The translations under genes and the position numbers were made by a program. Shown in pieces: positions 34,866 through 44,924 of a stretch of 64,000 bases of DNA. Each line of letters begins with the position of its first letter. Within the stretch, counting starts at the first letter, position 1. Under the pieces are notes generated by a model, which did not search any database, had not been told where the DNA came from, and was given only the letters and a program-made list of their open reading frames with translations. Source of the DNA: Streptomyces alboniger (lineage in GTDB: Bacteria > Actinomycetota > Actinomycetes > Streptomycetales > Streptomycetaceae); the NCBI RefSeq assembly GCF_008704395.1, contig NZ_CP023695.1, positions 496,001-560,000 on the forward strand, in the 5' to 3' direction.

Positions 34866-36671
34866 TTATGGCGTCGGCTCCAGTTGGGCGTCTCTGCGGA
34901 CGAGAGCGGCGTAACGCCCGTCGCGCGCCAGCAGCTCCTCGTGCGTGCCCCGCTCGGCGGCGCGGCCGCCGTCCAGGACCACGATCTGATCGGCGCCGCG
35001 GACCGTGGAGAGCCGGTGGGCGATGGTGAGGGTGGTCCGGTCGGCGGACAGGGCGTCGATGGCCTCCTGCACGGCCCGCTCGGTGCGGGTGTCCAGGGCG
35101 CTCGTCGCCTCGTCGAGGATGAGGACCGGCGGATCGCGCAGGACGGTGCGGGCGATGGCGAGACGCTGCTTCTCTCCGCCGGAGAAGCGGTGGCCTCGCT
35201 CGCCGACGACCGTGTCGTACCCGTCGGGCAGGGAGGCGATGTGGTCGTGGATCTGGGCGGCGCGGGCGGCGGCGACCAGTTCCTCGTCGGTCGCGTCGGG
35301 CTTGGCGAAGCGGAGGTTGTCGGCGACCGAGGCGTGGAAGAGGTACGTCTCCTGGGAGACCACGCCGACCGCGCGGGCGAGGGTGTCGAAGTCCAGGTCG
35401 CGCACGTCCACCCCGTCGAGGGTGACGCGGCCGCCCGTGACGTCGTACAGCCGGGGGACGAGATGGCTCAGGGTCGACTTGCCGGAACCGGTGGGCCCGA
35501 CCACGGCGAGGCTGCCGCCCGCCGGAATCGCGATGTCGATGCCCTGGAGCGTGGGCCCGGACTTCTCGTCGTAGCGGAACTCGACGTTCTCGAAGCGGAC
35601 CTCGCCCCTGATCGTGTCGAGGCGGACCGGCTCGGCGGGCTCGGAGATGTCCACGGGCAGGTCGAGGTACTCGAAGATGCGCTGGAAGAGCGCGAGCGAG
35701 GTCTGGATCTGCACGCCGGTGGAGAGCAGGCTCACGGTCGGCCGGAACAGGCCCTGCTGGAGTGAGACGAAGGCGACGAGCGTGCCGATCGAGACGGTCG
35801 GGCCGCCCGCCTGGAAGGCGATGCCCGCGGTCCAGTAGATGACGGCGGGCATGGCGGCCATGACGATCGAGATGACGGCCATGCGCCAGCGGCCCGCCAT
35901 GTTCGACCGGATCTCCAGACCGACCAGCCGCTCGGACTCCTCCGCGAAGGACTGGGTGAGCGAGTCGGCACGGCCCATCGTGCGGCCGAGGACGATGCCG
36001 CTCACCGAGAGGGACTCGGTGACGGTCGCGGCCATCGCGGCCATCTGCTTCTGGCGCTGGGTGGCGATCTTCTTGCGCTCACGGCCGACGCGACGGCTGA
36101 TCCACACGAACACCGGCAGCAGGAGCAGCGAGACGACGGTCAGCCGCCAGTCCAGGGCGAGCATGGCGACGACGGTCGCGATCACGCTCGTGAGGTTCGA
36201 GACCAGGGAGGTGGCGGTGGAGGTCACGGTCGCCTGCATGCCGCCGATGTCGTTGGCGATGCGGGACTGGATCTCACCCGTGCGGGTGCGGGTGAAGAAG
36301 GCCAGGGACATGGCCTGGAGCCGGCCGTAGACGGCCGTGCGCAGGTCGTGCATGACCCGCTGTCCCACGGATGTGCTGATCAGGGTCTGCAGAACGCCGA
36401 AGACGCTCGTCACGACCGCGCTGAGGATCATGCCGAGCGCGAGCAGGCTCAGCAGGCCCGTGCGGCCCTGCGGGATCGCGGTGTCGAGGATCTCCTTCAG
36501 CAGGAAGGGGGTCGCGACCGAGACGAGGGAGGCGGCGCAGACCAGCAGGCCCACGATCGCGAGGCGGCCTCGGTAGGGACGGAAGAGACGGAGGATGCGG
36601 CGCATCTGGCGCGGCGGCTCCTGGCCGGGGGCCTGGGGCGGCGGCGTCCAGATCGGTTCGTCGTGACGCAT
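34866..36671 (-). CDS. ABC exporter, fused membrane and ATPase domains
   Basis: A 601-residue half-transporter, likely a homodimer. Six membrane segments span residues about 30-320, and the ATPase domain has Walker A GPTGSGKST, signature FSGGEKQRLAIART, Walker B VLILDEATSALD and H-loop TIAHRLST, all intact. It resembles multidrug and lipid exporters. The ATG at 36671 is preferred because AGGAG precedes it and it gives normal length; an in-frame ATG at 36785 would add 38 low-complexity residues. Divergent from a MarR regulator, a pairing typical of drug-inducible export. The substrate is unknown. Confidence 0.9.
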   Translation of the reverse strand: MRHDEPIWTPPPQAPGQEPPRQMRRILRLFRPYRGRLAIVGLLVCAASLVSVATPFLLKEILDTAIPQGRTGLLSLLALGMILSAVVTSVFGVLQTLISTSVGQRVMHDLRTAVYGRLQAMSLAFFTRTRTGEIQSRIANDIGGMQATVTSTATSLVSNLTSVIATVVAMLALDWRLTVVSLLLLPVFVWISRRVGRERKKIATQRQKQMAAMAATVTESLSVSGIVLGRTMGRADSLTQSFAEESERLVGLEIRSNMAGRWRMAVISIVMAAMPAVIYWTAGIAFQAGGPTVSIGTLVAFVSLQQGLFRPTVSLLSTGVQIQTSLALFQRIFEYLDLPVDISEPAEPVRLDTIRGEVRFENVEFRYDEKSGPTLQGIDIAIPAGGSLAVVGPTGSGKSTLSHLVPRLYDVTGGRVTLDGVDVRDLDFDTLARAVGVVSQETYLFHASVADNLRFAKPDATDEELVAAARAAQIHDHIASLPDGYDTVVGERGHRFSGGEKQRLAIARTVLRDPPVLILDEATSALDTRTERAVQEAIDALSADRTTLTIAHRLSTVRGADQIVVLDGGRAAERGTHEELLARDGRYAALVRRDAQLEPTP

Positions 36672-36838
36672 GGGCTCCTGACGGGGTGTCTGAGGGGAGT
36701 CTGACGGGGTGCCTGAGGGGGCTGATGGGTTACTGGGTAGTTCCGGGGCTCTACGGGAGAAAGGGTGCCGCGGGTCAGGGAGCATAGCTCACTGTTACCT
36801 ATACTCACAATGCACTAGGTCCTGATAATGTTCCCGCC

Positions 36839-37279
36839 ATGAGCACCCCGGACACCGACGGCCCCCTCGCCGAACAGCTGCTGCGGCTCACCCGCAGGCT
36901 GCACCGCATCCAGAAGCGCCATCTGGGTCCGGTGGGCATCACCCCGGCCCAGTCCCGGCTGCTGCGCACCCTCGCGCACTACGAGGCACCGCCGCGGATG
37001 GCCGACCTCGCGCAGCGCCTCGAAGTGGTCCCGCGCGCGGTGACGAGCCTGGTCGACGGCCTGGAGGCGGGCGGCCTCGTGCGCCGCGCGCCCGACCCCG
37101 GAAATCGCCGCGCCATCCGCATCGAGCTGACGGATACGGGACAGGAAGCCCTGAAGAAGCTGCGCGCCGCGCGCCGGGCCGCGGCGGAGGACATCCTGGC
37201 TCCACTGACCGCCGAACAGCGCGAGGTGCTCGGCGGCCTGCTGTCCGCCCTGCTCGACGACCCGGAAGGTCGTTGCTGA
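36839..37279 (+). CDS. MarR-family transcriptional regulator
   Basis: A 146-residue winged-helix regulator (SRLLRTLAHYEAPPRMADLAQRLEVVPRAVTSLVDGLEAGGLVRR, then DPGNRRAIRIELTDTGQEAL). It is divergent from the ABC exporter with 167 bases between the chosen starts, so it probably represses that transporter. The gap holds an AT-rich stretch (CTGTTACCTATACTCACAATG at about 36792-36812) where both promoters could lie. The next gene follows 38 bases after its stop and may be co-transcribed. Confidence 0.9.
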   Translation: MSTPDTDGPLAEQLLRLTRRLHRIQKRHLGPVGITPAQSRLLRTLAHYEAPPRMADLAQRLEVVPRAVTSLVDGLEAGGLVRRAPDPGNRRAIRIELTDTGQEALKKLRAARRAAAEDILAPLTAEQREVLGGLLSALLDDPEGRC

Positions 37280-37317
37280 CACGTCGAGGTCGTCGCTGAC
37301 ACCGCCGAGGAGAGCCC

Positions 37318-40236
37318 ATGCCGCTGCTGGAGCCCGAGCCGGACGCCCTGCGCCCCACATCGCGCACGGAGGGCCCGTCATCGGACCGCGTGCCGGACCG
37401 GCGGGCCACGGGGACCCCGGAGCCGCTGCGTACCGAACTGACCGCACTGCTCGGCGCGGACAAGGTCCTGACGAGGATCTCGGATCTGGTGCGGTACGCG
37501 TCCGACGCGAGCCCCTACCGATTCCTGCCGCAGGTCGTGGTCGTCCCCGAGGACATCGACGACGTCTCCGCCGTCCTGTCCTACGCGCACGGCAAGGGCC
37601 GCGAAGTCGTCTTCCGGGCCGCGGGCACGTCGCTGAACGGCCAGGCCCAGGGCGAGGACATCCTGGTCGACGTGCGCAAGCACTGGGCGGGAGTCGAGGT
37701 GCTCGGCGAGGGGGAACGGGCCCGCATCGGCCCGGGCACCACGGTCGTGCGCGCCAACGCCGCGCTGGCCCGGTTCGGCCGCGTCCTCGGTCCCGACCCG
37801 GCGAGCGCGATCGCCTGCACCATCGGCGGGGTCGTCGCGAACAACGCCTCGGGCATGACGGCGGGCACGACCCGCAACTCCTACCGTACGGTGGCCTCGC
37901 TGACGTTCGTCCTGCCGTCGGGCACGGTCGTGGACACAGCCGCGCCCGACGCCGACGAGCAGCTGGCGCACGCCGAACCCGCGCTGTGCGAGGGCCTGCT
38001 CGCGATCAAACGGGAGATCGAGGCGGACGCCGAGCTGGTGGCCCGCATCCGCGCCAAGTACCAGATCAAGAACACCAACGGCTACCGCCTCGACGCCTTC
38101 CTCGACGGCGCGACACCCGTTCAGATCCTGCGCGGTCTCATGGTCGGCTCTGAGGGCACCTTCGGCTTCATCTCGGAGGTGGTCTTCGACACGCTGCCGC
38201 TGGAACGGCACACCAGCACCGCCCTGCTCTTCTTCCCCTCGTTGCCCGCGGCCGCCGCGGCGGTGCCGCTGTTCAACGCGGCGGGCGCCCTCGCCGTCGA
38301 GCTGATGGACGGCAACACCCTGCGCGCCTCGGTCAGCGTGCGGGGGGTGCCCGCCGACTGGGCCGGGCTCCCGAAGTCGACGACCGCGCTCCTGGTGGAG
38401 TTCCGCGCGCCGGACGAGGCCACGCGGGAGGCGTACGAGACAGCAGCGGCCACGGCCCTCGAAGGGCTCGACCTGGTCGCCCCCGTCCCATCGGTGACGA
38501 ACACCTTCACGCGCGACGCGAAGACGATCGGCCGCTACTGGAAGGCGCGCAAGGCGTTCGTCACGGCCGTCGGTGGCTCCCGCCCCTCGGGCACGACCCT
38601 GATCACCGAGGACTTCGCGGTACCGCCGGGGCAGCTCGCCGAGGCCTGCGAAGCGCTGCTCGAACTCCAGACTCGGCACGGCTTCGACGCCGCCGTCGCG
38701 GGCCACGCGGCCCACGGCAATCTGCACTTCCTGCTCGCCTTCGACGCGGCGCTGCCCTCGGACGTGGCGCGCTACGCCGCCTTCATGGAGGAGTTCTGCC
38801 GCCTGACCGTGGAGCGCTTCGACGGCTCCCTGAAGGCCGAGCACGCCACCGGCCGCAACATCGCGCCCTTCCTTGAGCTCGAATGGGGCCCGAAGGCCAC
38901 GGAGTTGATGTGGCGCACCAAGCAGGTCATCGACCCGGACGGCGTCCTCGCGCCGCGCATCGTCCTCGACCGCGACCCGAAAGCCCATCTGCGGGGCCTG
39001 AAAACCATTCCCAGGGTGGAGCCGATCGCCGACCCCTGCATCGAGTGCGGCTTCTGCGAACCCACCTGCCCCAGCGAGGACCTGACCACCACGCCGCGCC
39101 AGCGCATCGTGCTGCGCCGCGAGATGATGCGCCAGACGCCGGGCTCCCCCGTCGAGGACGGCCTCGTCGAGGCGTACGGCTACGACGCGGTGGACACCTG
39201 CGCGGGCGACTCGACCTGCAAGCTCGACTGCCCGGTCGGCATCGACACGGGCGCCCTGATGAAGGACTTCCGGCACGCGCGGCACTCCCCGCGCGAGGAG
39301 CGGCTCGCCGCCCTCACCGCGAGGAACTTCAAGACCGTCGAGGCATCGGCGCGGCTCGCCGTGGCGGCCGCCGACCGGATCAGCGACCGGCTGCTCACCG
39401 CGGTGACCCGAACCGCCCGCAAGGCGGTGCGACCCGATCTCGTACCGGAGTGGCTGCCGCGGATCCCCGGCGCCGCGGCCCGCACACTGCCCCGCACCTC
39501 GCGCGCGGGCGCCTCGGCGGTCTACTACCCGGCGTGCGTCAACCGCATCTTCGGCGGGCCGGGTGATCGCTCCCTGGCCGAGGCCGTCGTCGCCGTGTCC
39601 GCGCGCGCGGGCAGGCCCGTCTGGATTCCCGGCGATGTCGCGGGGACGTGCTGCGCAACGATCTGGCACTCCAAGGGGTACGAGGCCGGCAACACGCTCA
39701 TGGCCAATCGCATCGTCGAGGCGGCCTGGGGCTGGACCGCGGGTGGCCGACTGCCGCTGGTCGTCGATGCCTCGTCGTGCACGCTCGGCATCGCCCACGA
39801 CGTCGTGCCCTACCTGACGGCGGACAACCGCGCGCTGCACCGGGAACTGACGGTCGTCGACTCGATCGTCTGGGCCGCCGACGAACTGCTGCCCCGCCTG
39901 ACCGTGCGCCGCACGATCGGCTCCGCCGTCCTGCACCCCACCTGTTCCATGCGGCACCTCGGCGACGAACCGCAGTTGCGTGCCGTCGCCGAGGCCTGCG
40001 CGGACGAGGTGGTCGTGCCGGACGACGCCGGGTGCTGCGCGTTCGCGGGCGACCGCGGCATGCTCCACAAGGAACTCACCGAGTCGGCCACCCGCAAGGA
40101 GGCCGCGGAGGTCACCGCCCGCGCCTTCGACGCCCATCTCTCGGCGAACCGCATGTGCGAGGTGGGCATGGACCATGCGACGGGCCGTGGCTACTACTCC
40201 GTGTTGCTGGAGCTGGAGCGGGCGACGCGTCCCTAG
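37318..40236 (+). CDS. FAD-binding/4Fe-4S oxidoreductase, D-lactate dehydrogenase type
   Basis: A 972-residue fusion. The N-terminal half is a PCMH-type FAD-binding oxidase ([53 protein letters not shown]). At about residue 575 a ferredoxin-like domain begins, with [12 protein letters not shown] and [14 protein letters not shown] for two 4Fe-4S clusters. The C-terminal part is a CCG domain pair ([35 protein letters not shown]). This architecture fits quinone-linked D-lactate dehydrogenases (Dld-II-like), oxidising D-lactate or another 2-hydroxyacid. The nearby MarR gene may be co-transcribed. Substrate assignment is by family. Confidence 0.9.
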   Translation: MPLLEPEPDALRPTSRTEGPSSDRVPDRRATGTPEPLRTELTALLGADKVLTRISDLVRYASDASPYRFLPQVVVVPEDIDDVSAVLSYAHGKGREVVFRAAGTSLNGQAQGEDILVDVRKHWAGVEVLGEGERARIGPGTTVVRANAALARFGRVLGPDPASAIACTIGGVVANNASGMTAGTTRNSYRTVASLTFVLPSGTVVDTAAPDADEQLAHAEPALCEGLLAIKREIEADAELVARIRAKYQIKNTNGYRLDAFLDGATPVQILRGLMVGSEGTFGFISEVVFDTLPLERHTSTALLFFPSLPAAAAAVPLFNAAGALAVELMDGNTLRASVSVRGVPADWAGLPKSTTALLVEFRAPDEATREAYETAAATALEGLDLVAPVPSVTNTFTRDAKTIGRYWKARKAFVTAVGGSRPSGTTLITEDFAVPPGQLAEACEALLELQTRHGFDAAVAGHAAHGNLHFLLAFDAALPSDVARYAAFMEEFCRLTVERFDGSLKAEHATGRNIAPFLELEWGPKATELMWRTKQVIDPDGVLAPRIVLDRDPKAHLRGLKTIPRVEPIADPCIECGFCEPTCPSEDLTTTPRQRIVLRREMMRQTPGSPVEDGLVEAYGYDAVDTCAGDSTCKLDCPVGIDTGALMKDFRHARHSPREERLAALTARNFKTVEASARLAVAAADRISDRLLTAVTRTARKAVRPDLVPEWLPRIPGAAARTLPRTSRAGASAVYYPACVNRIFGGPGDRSLAEAVVAVSARAGRPVWIPGDVAGTCCATIWHSKGYEAGNTLMANRIVEAAWGWTAGGRLPLVVDASSCTLGIAHDVVPYLTADNRALHRELTVVDSIVWAADELLPRLTVRRTIGSAVLHPTCSMRHLGDEPQLRAVAEACADEVVVPDDAGCCAFAGDRGMLHKELTESATRKEAAEVTARAFDAHLSANRMCEVGMDHATGRGYYSVLLELERATRP

Positions 40237-40319
40237 CGGGTCTGCGGGCCTGGCGGGCCTGGGGGGTGTACCTCCGGCAACCGTGGCCGAAGGTTTTCGC
40301 CCCCTCGCCCTCCCCCGCT

Positions 40320-40354
40320 CTCGCCCTCGCCCTCGCCCTCGCCCTCGCCCTCGC
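40320..40354. repeat. CTCGCC hexanucleotide tandem repeat
   Basis: Nearly six perfect copies of CTCGCC in a row in the 229-base gap between the D-lactate dehydrogenase and the GH109-like gene, preceded by similar pyrimidine-rich sequence (CCCTCGCCCTCCCCCGCTCT). Short repeats of this kind slip easily and may vary between strains. No promoter element is evident in the rest of the gap, although GGAGG precedes the next start. Confidence 0.8.
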
Positions 40355-40465
40355 ACGGAAGTCCAACTCCTGGCTGCTTCACCCTCTTGCGCCCCGCCGT
40401 GGCCCCATCAGGGTGGCTCCCGCCGCAGTGGCAGAGACCAGCCGACGTTGAGCTACGGAGGTCCG

Positions 40466-41935
40466 ATGCACGACGAGAACGCGATACCGGCCCCTGACGG
40501 CACCACCCCCGACGACGGCGCCGCAGGCACGCCGGGAGAGGGCCATTCGCGCCGCACGGTGCTGCGCACGGCGGGCCTCGCCGGGGCCGGGATCGGAGTC
40601 GGCGCCCTCGCGGGAGGCACGGCACACGCCGACGCTCCCGCCGCCCCGCCCGCCACCACCCCGGACACGGCGCGGGCCCCGGCCCGCCAGGGCGAGACCA
40701 TGATCGGCGTACCGTTCCAGCGGCGCTCCACGGTGCGGGTCGGGATCATCGGGCTCGGCAACCGCGGCGGTGCCATGATCGACCTGTTCCTCGCGATCCC
40801 CGGCGTGCGCGTCGTCGCGCTCTGCGACCCGGTCAAGGAGAAGACCGCGGCGGCCGCGAAGAAGGTCACCGCCGCGGGCCGGCCGGCCCCGGCGACGTAC
40901 ACCAAGGGCGAGGACGACTACGACAACCTGTGCAAGCGCGGCGACATCGACCTCGTGTACGTGGCGACGCCCTGGGACTCCCACTTCGCCATGGCCAAGT
41001 CGGCGATGCTGAACGGCAAGCACGTCGGTGTGGAGTGCCCCGTAGCCATGCGTCTGGACGAGCTGTGGGCGCTCGTGGACCTGTCGGAGCGGACCCGCAG
41101 ACACTGCATGCAGCTGGAGAACTGCTGTTACGGCAAGAACGAGATGCGCGTCCTGCGGATGGCGCACGCGGGAAAGTTCGGCGAGCTGCTGCACGGCGCG
41201 GGCGCCTACAACCACGATCTGCGCGGCCTGATGTTCGACCCCGACTACTACGAGGGCCCCTGGCGCCGGCTGTGGCACACACGGCTGCGCGGCGACCTCT
41301 ACCCCAACCACGGCTTCGGCCCGGTCGCCAACTACATGGACGTCAACCGCGGTGACCGCGTCACACACATCTCCAGCTTCGGCACGCCCGCCCTCGGCCT
41401 CGCCGAATACCGCGAGGCGCACATGCCCGCGGGCGACCCGAGCTGGAAGGAGACGTACATCGGGAGCGACCGCACCATCAGCCTCGTACAGACGGCGAAG
41501 GGGCGGGTGATCCGCCTGGAGCACGACGTCTCGACCCCCCACCCCTACAGCCGCGTCAACAGTCTCGGCGGCACGAAGGGCGTCTTCGAGGACTACCCGC
41601 CGCGCATCTACATCGAGCCGGACCACACCGACGACAAGTGGGCCGACTTCGCCAAATACGCCGACTTCGACCACTGGTTGTGGAAGGAGCACGCCAATCC
41701 ACCGGGCGGGCACGGCGGCATGGACTACATCATGGTCTTCCGGCTGATGCAGACCATGCGGCTCGGCCTCGTGCCGGACTTCGACGTGTACGACGCGGCG
41801 ACGTGGACGGCGCCGGTACCGCTGAGCCACCTCTCGATCAAGGCGAAGGGCGCGCCGCAGGCGATCCCCGACTTCACCCGCGGGCTGTGGAAGAAGGCGC
41901 GTCCGGGGATGGACTCGGAGAAGCCAGCGGCTTAG
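40466..41935 (+). CDS. Tat-exported Gfo/Idh/MocA protein, glycoside hydrolase family 109-like
   Basis: A 489-residue secreted protein. The Tat signal [15 protein letters not shown] spans about residues 28-42, with export cleavage near AHADA. Then comes a Rossmann fold ([13 protein letters not shown]) and the Gfo/Idh/MocA C-terminal domain. Blocks [39 protein letters not shown] and [17 protein letters not shown] match GH109 enzymes, which use bound NAD to cleave alpha-N-acetylgalactosaminides; Tat export with folded cofactor fits. The sugar substrate is inferred. GGAGG precedes the ATG. Transcribed alone, converging on the L,D-transpeptidase. Confidence 0.88.
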   Translation: MHDENAIPAPDGTTPDDGAAGTPGEGHSRRTVLRTAGLAGAGIGVGALAGGTAHADAPAAPPATTPDTARAPARQGETMIGVPFQRRSTVRVGIIGLGNRGGAMIDLFLAIPGVRVVALCDPVKEKTAAAAKKVTAAGRPAPATYTKGEDDYDNLCKRGDIDLVYVATPWDSHFAMAKSAMLNGKHVGVECPVAMRLDELWALVDLSERTRRHCMQLENCCYGKNEMRVLRMAHAGKFGELLHGAGAYNHDLRGLMFDPDYYEGPWRRLWHTRLRGDLYPNHGFGPVANYMDVNRGDRVTHISSFGTPALGLAEYREAHMPAGDPSWKETYIGSDRTISLVQTAKGRVIRLEHDVSTPHPYSRVNSLGGTKGVFEDYPPRIYIEPDHTDDKWADFAKYADFDHWLWKEHANPPGGHGGMDYIMVFRLMQTMRLGLVPDFDVYDAATWTAPVPLSHLSIKAKGAPQAIPDFTRGLWKKARPGMDSEKPAA

Positions 41936-41978
41936 CTCAACGCCTGCCGGGGGCTTGGGGCGGGGCGAGGCCGGTGGC

Positions 41979-42734
41979 TCAGGCCTTGAGGTTCGCCCTG
42001 TCCCCCATCACCACGACCGGGTGCTGCTTCGGATCCAGCGTGCGCAGCAGATGCTCCATGCCCGTCTTGGACAGGCTTACGCAGCCCGACGTACCGCTGC
42101 CGTGATCCATGTGCAGCCAGATGCTGCCGCCCTTGGCCTGCCCCTGGGGTCGCGTCGGGTCGTTCGGCGGGGTGCCCTTGGCGCGGTTGTAATCGATGGC
42201 GATGACGTAGTCGAAGTCGTGCCAGTGCGTCCTGGGCCAGTAGTGCGGGGCCTGCATGGAGTCCGACTTCGTGTACGGGAACTTGGCGCCCGGGTCCGCG
42301 AGGACACCGCCCGCGTCGGTGAGCGTGAAAACCCCGACCGGGCTGCGCTTGTCGTTCTCGCGATGGTCGGTGGTCCAGCCCTTCTTTCCGTTGTGCGCGG
42401 GCCAGCTCCGGGTCTTCTCCCAGGTGGCGTCCGCGCTGTTTGATTTCGTAAAGAGCACGACGGTCGACTTCGCCGAGTCCTCGCCGTCGCCGTAGACCGC
42501 GACGACCTGACGGGAGTCCTTGGGGATCTTCGACTGCCAGCGGTGACCCACGTCAGGGATGCTCTTGAGATCGGCAGGATTCTGCTGCGCGCTCCCGCCG
42601 CCTTTGGCCTGCCCCGCTCCCCCGTCGTTCTTCGTCGTCCTGGTGGAGTCGTCGCCTCCGCTCCCGCAGGACGTAAGAAGGACCCCGCAGGCCGCTGCCG
42701 CGACCGCCACTCGCACCGCACCGGCTATACGCAT
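41979..42734 (-). CDS. L,D-transpeptidase lipoprotein (YkuD fold)
   Basis: A 251-residue lipoprotein. The signal peptide ends in the lipobox LLTSC with lipidated Cys23, followed by a Gly/Ser-rich spacer. The catalytic YkuD motif is HMDHGSGTSGCVSL, with nucleophile Cys218 and His208/211, near the C-terminus as in the ErfK/YbiS/YcfS/YnhG group. The enzyme would form 3-3 cross-links in peptidoglycan or attach proteins to it. An extended N-terminal sensor-like part (DSRQVVAVYGDGEDSAKSTVVLF) is conserved in streptomycete copies. Divergent from the ABC exporters. Confidence 0.88.
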   Translation of the reverse strand: MRIAGAVRVAVAAAACGVLLTSCGSGGDDSTRTTKNDGGAGQAKGGGSAQQNPADLKSIPDVGHRWQSKIPKDSRQVVAVYGDGEDSAKSTVVLFTKSNSADATWEKTRSWPAHNGKKGWTTDHRENDKRSPVGVFTLTDAGGVLADPGAKFPYTKSDSMQAPHYWPRTHWHDFDYVIAIDYNRAKGTPPNDPTRPQGQAKGGSIWLHMDHGSGTSGCVSLSKTGMEHLLRTLDPKQHPVVVMGDRANLKA

Positions 42735-43004
42735 CCGCCCATGGTCGCACCCGGCCCGCGCTGCCCCCGTCCAGCGCCTTGGCCCACGCGAAGACGGGGC
42801 CGATTCTTTACCCCCGGACGGAAAACCGTTTGCTTCGGGCCACCGTCCGAGGCGAACCTTTCACGGTTTGTTACCGCCGCCTGTTTCCCCTGGCTTCGGA
42901 CCCGCCCGCGATCTCGCCCGCGACAGCATCACGTCGAACGCGACACCGCGTCGGCTCCGAGGACCCAGGGAGCGGCAGCCGCCGCTTTCGAGTCCTGGGA
43001 CGTC

Positions 43005-44924
43005 ATGCAGATTCGCGATCTTCCGTATTCCGACCCTGGCGTCCCCGATGCCCGGTCAGGGCCGCGCTTCCTGCTGTGGCTCGGCCGGAACCAACTCGGG
43101 GGACAACTCAAGGCCCTCGCATGGGGCCTGCTGCACTTCGGCTCCATCGCGGGCCTGCCCTACATGGTCGGCACCGCCGTCGAGGCCGTGCTCGACCGCT
43201 CCGGGACACGGCTCGCCCTCGCGGGCGCGCTGATCGGACTGCTCGGCGTGGGCATCGCGCTGGGCGACACGATGCTGCACCGCACCGCGGTCACCAACTG
43301 GATCACCGCAGCGGCCCGCGTGCAGCAACTCCTCGCCCGCAAGACCGCCCTGCTCGGCTCCGCACTCACCCGGCGCGTGGCGGCCGGTGAGGTCGTCGCG
43401 GTCTCCACCGGCGACGTCGAGAAGATCGGCTGGTTCGTCGAGGCGCTGTCGCGGTTCGCCGCGGCCGCGTTCACGGTCGTCGTGATCTGCGTCGGCCTCA
43501 TGGTCTACCAGCCCGCGCTGGGCGTCGTCGTCGCCGTGGGCATCCCGGTACTCGCGCTGTCCGTGCTCCCGCTGCTGCCCCGCGCCACGCGCCGGGCGGA
43601 CTTCCAGCGCGAGAAGGCGGGGCGGGCCACCGAACTGGCGTCGGACACCGTCGCCGGGCTCCGGGTGCTGCGCGGCATCGGCGGTGAGGAACTCTTCCTC
43701 GACCGCTACCGCCGCGCTTCCCAGGAGGTCCGCACGGCCGCGGTCCGCAGCGCCCGGATGTGGGCCGCCATCTCGGCGATCCAGGTCCTGATGCCGGGGC
43801 TGCTGCTGATCGCGGTCGTCTGGCACGGCGTGCATCTCGCCCGCGAGGGCCGGATCACGGTCGGCGAACTGGTCACCGTCTACAGCGCCGTGATGATGCT
43901 CAACTATCCGCTCCGGCACTTCGAGGAAATCGCCATGGCGTACTCCTTCTCCCGCCCCTCCGCCAAGCGGGCGGCTCGGGTGCTTTCGCTGGAACGGGTG
44001 GCGGAGCGGACAGCCGAGGCGACCCCGCAGCGGGCGGAGGGCCGCGAGGGGGAGCGGGCGGAGGCGCGGGGTGCTGAGCGGGCGGAGGCACGGGCGGCCG
44101 AGCAAGCGCGGTCGGCTGAGCAGGCGGCTGAGCGTAGGGCGGCATCTGCGCCTGTTGCCGGAGCCGGTGACCTGTACGACCCCGTGACGGGACTTCTCGC
44201 CCCGGCCGGTCGCCTCACCGCCGTGGTCTGCGGCGACCCGGACGAGGCGGGACGGCTGGCCGAACGCCTCGGCGGCCACCCCGCGTTCGAGGAGGCAGCG
44301 GGCCTGCCCTCCGTACGCTTCGGGGACGTACCGCTCGATGATCTTCCTCTGTCCGCCGCCCGTACCGCCGTCCTGGTCCAGGACAAGGACCCCGTCCTCC
44401 TCTCCGGAACGCTCCGCGCGCTCCTCGACGTACCGGCGTCCGGAGCCGTCACCCCTGAAGAGGCCCTCACCGCGGCGCAGTGCTCGGACGTCCTGGACGC
44501 TCTGGCACAGACCTCGGTGGACGACGACCCGATGGCCGCGCACCTCACGGAACGCGGCCGCTCCCTCTCCGGAGGGCAACGCCAACGCCTCGCCCTGGCC
44601 CGCTCGCTGGTCACCGACCCCGAGGCGCTGGTGCTCGACGAGCCGACGTCCGCCGTCGACTCGCACACCGAGGCGCGCGTCGGTGACGGCATCCGGCGGC
44701 TGCGGGCCGGACGCACCACCGTGGTACTCACCTCCTCGCCGCTGCTCCTGGACCGCGCCGAACGTGTCGTCTTCCTGGCCGACGGCGAGGTCGCCGCGGT
44801 CGGCGCGCACCGCGAACTGGTGCACAGCGAACCGCGATACCGCGCGGTCGTGACCCGCGAGACCGACGACGAGCGCGCCCGTGTGGACGCCCTCAAGGAA
44901 TTCGAGATCGAGGAGACGGCATGA
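43005..44924 (+). CDS. ABC exporter half-transporter A1 with lost Walker A (pairs with B1)
   Basis: A 639-residue subunit. Six membrane segments lie in residues about 35-315. The ATPase domain keeps signature LSGGQ (521-525), Walker B ALVLDE (541-546) and a Q-loop Gln459, but the P-loop position reads VCGDPDEAG (408-416) with no GxGKS/T, and the H-loop His is Ser (LTSSPLLL). Residues 333-383 form an Arg/Glu/Ala-rich linker. The next gene overlaps by 4 bases and encodes a partner with opposite defects, so an obligate heterodimer with one working ATP site is inferred. The ATG at 43005 gives a normal N-terminus. Substrate unknown. Confidence 0.85.
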   Translation: MQIRDLPYSDPGVPDARSGPRFLLWLGRNQLGGQLKALAWGLLHFGSIAGLPYMVGTAVEAVLDRSGTRLALAGALIGLLGVGIALGDTMLHRTAVTNWITAAARVQQLLARKTALLGSALTRRVAAGEVVAVSTGDVEKIGWFVEALSRFAAAAFTVVVICVGLMVYQPALGVVVAVGIPVLALSVLPLLPRATRRADFQREKAGRATELASDTVAGLRVLRGIGGEELFLDRYRRASQEVRTAAVRSARMWAAISAIQVLMPGLLLIAVVWHGVHLAREGRITVGELVTVYSAVMMLNYPLRHFEEIAMAYSFSRPSAKRAARVLSLERVAERTAEATPQRAEGREGERAEARGAERAEARAAEQARSAEQAAERRAASAPVAGAGDLYDPVTGLLAPAGRLTAVVCGDPDEAGRLAERLGGHPAFEEAAGLPSVRFGDVPLDDLPLSAARTAVLVQDKDPVLLSGTLRALLDVPASGAVTPEEALTAAQCSDVLDALAQTSVDDDPMAAHLTERGRSLSGGQRQRLALARSLVTDPEALVLDEPTSAVDSHTEARVGDGIRRLRAGRTTVVLTSSPLLLDRAERVVFLADGEVAAVGAHRELVHSEPRYRAVVTRETDDERARVDALKEFEIEETA

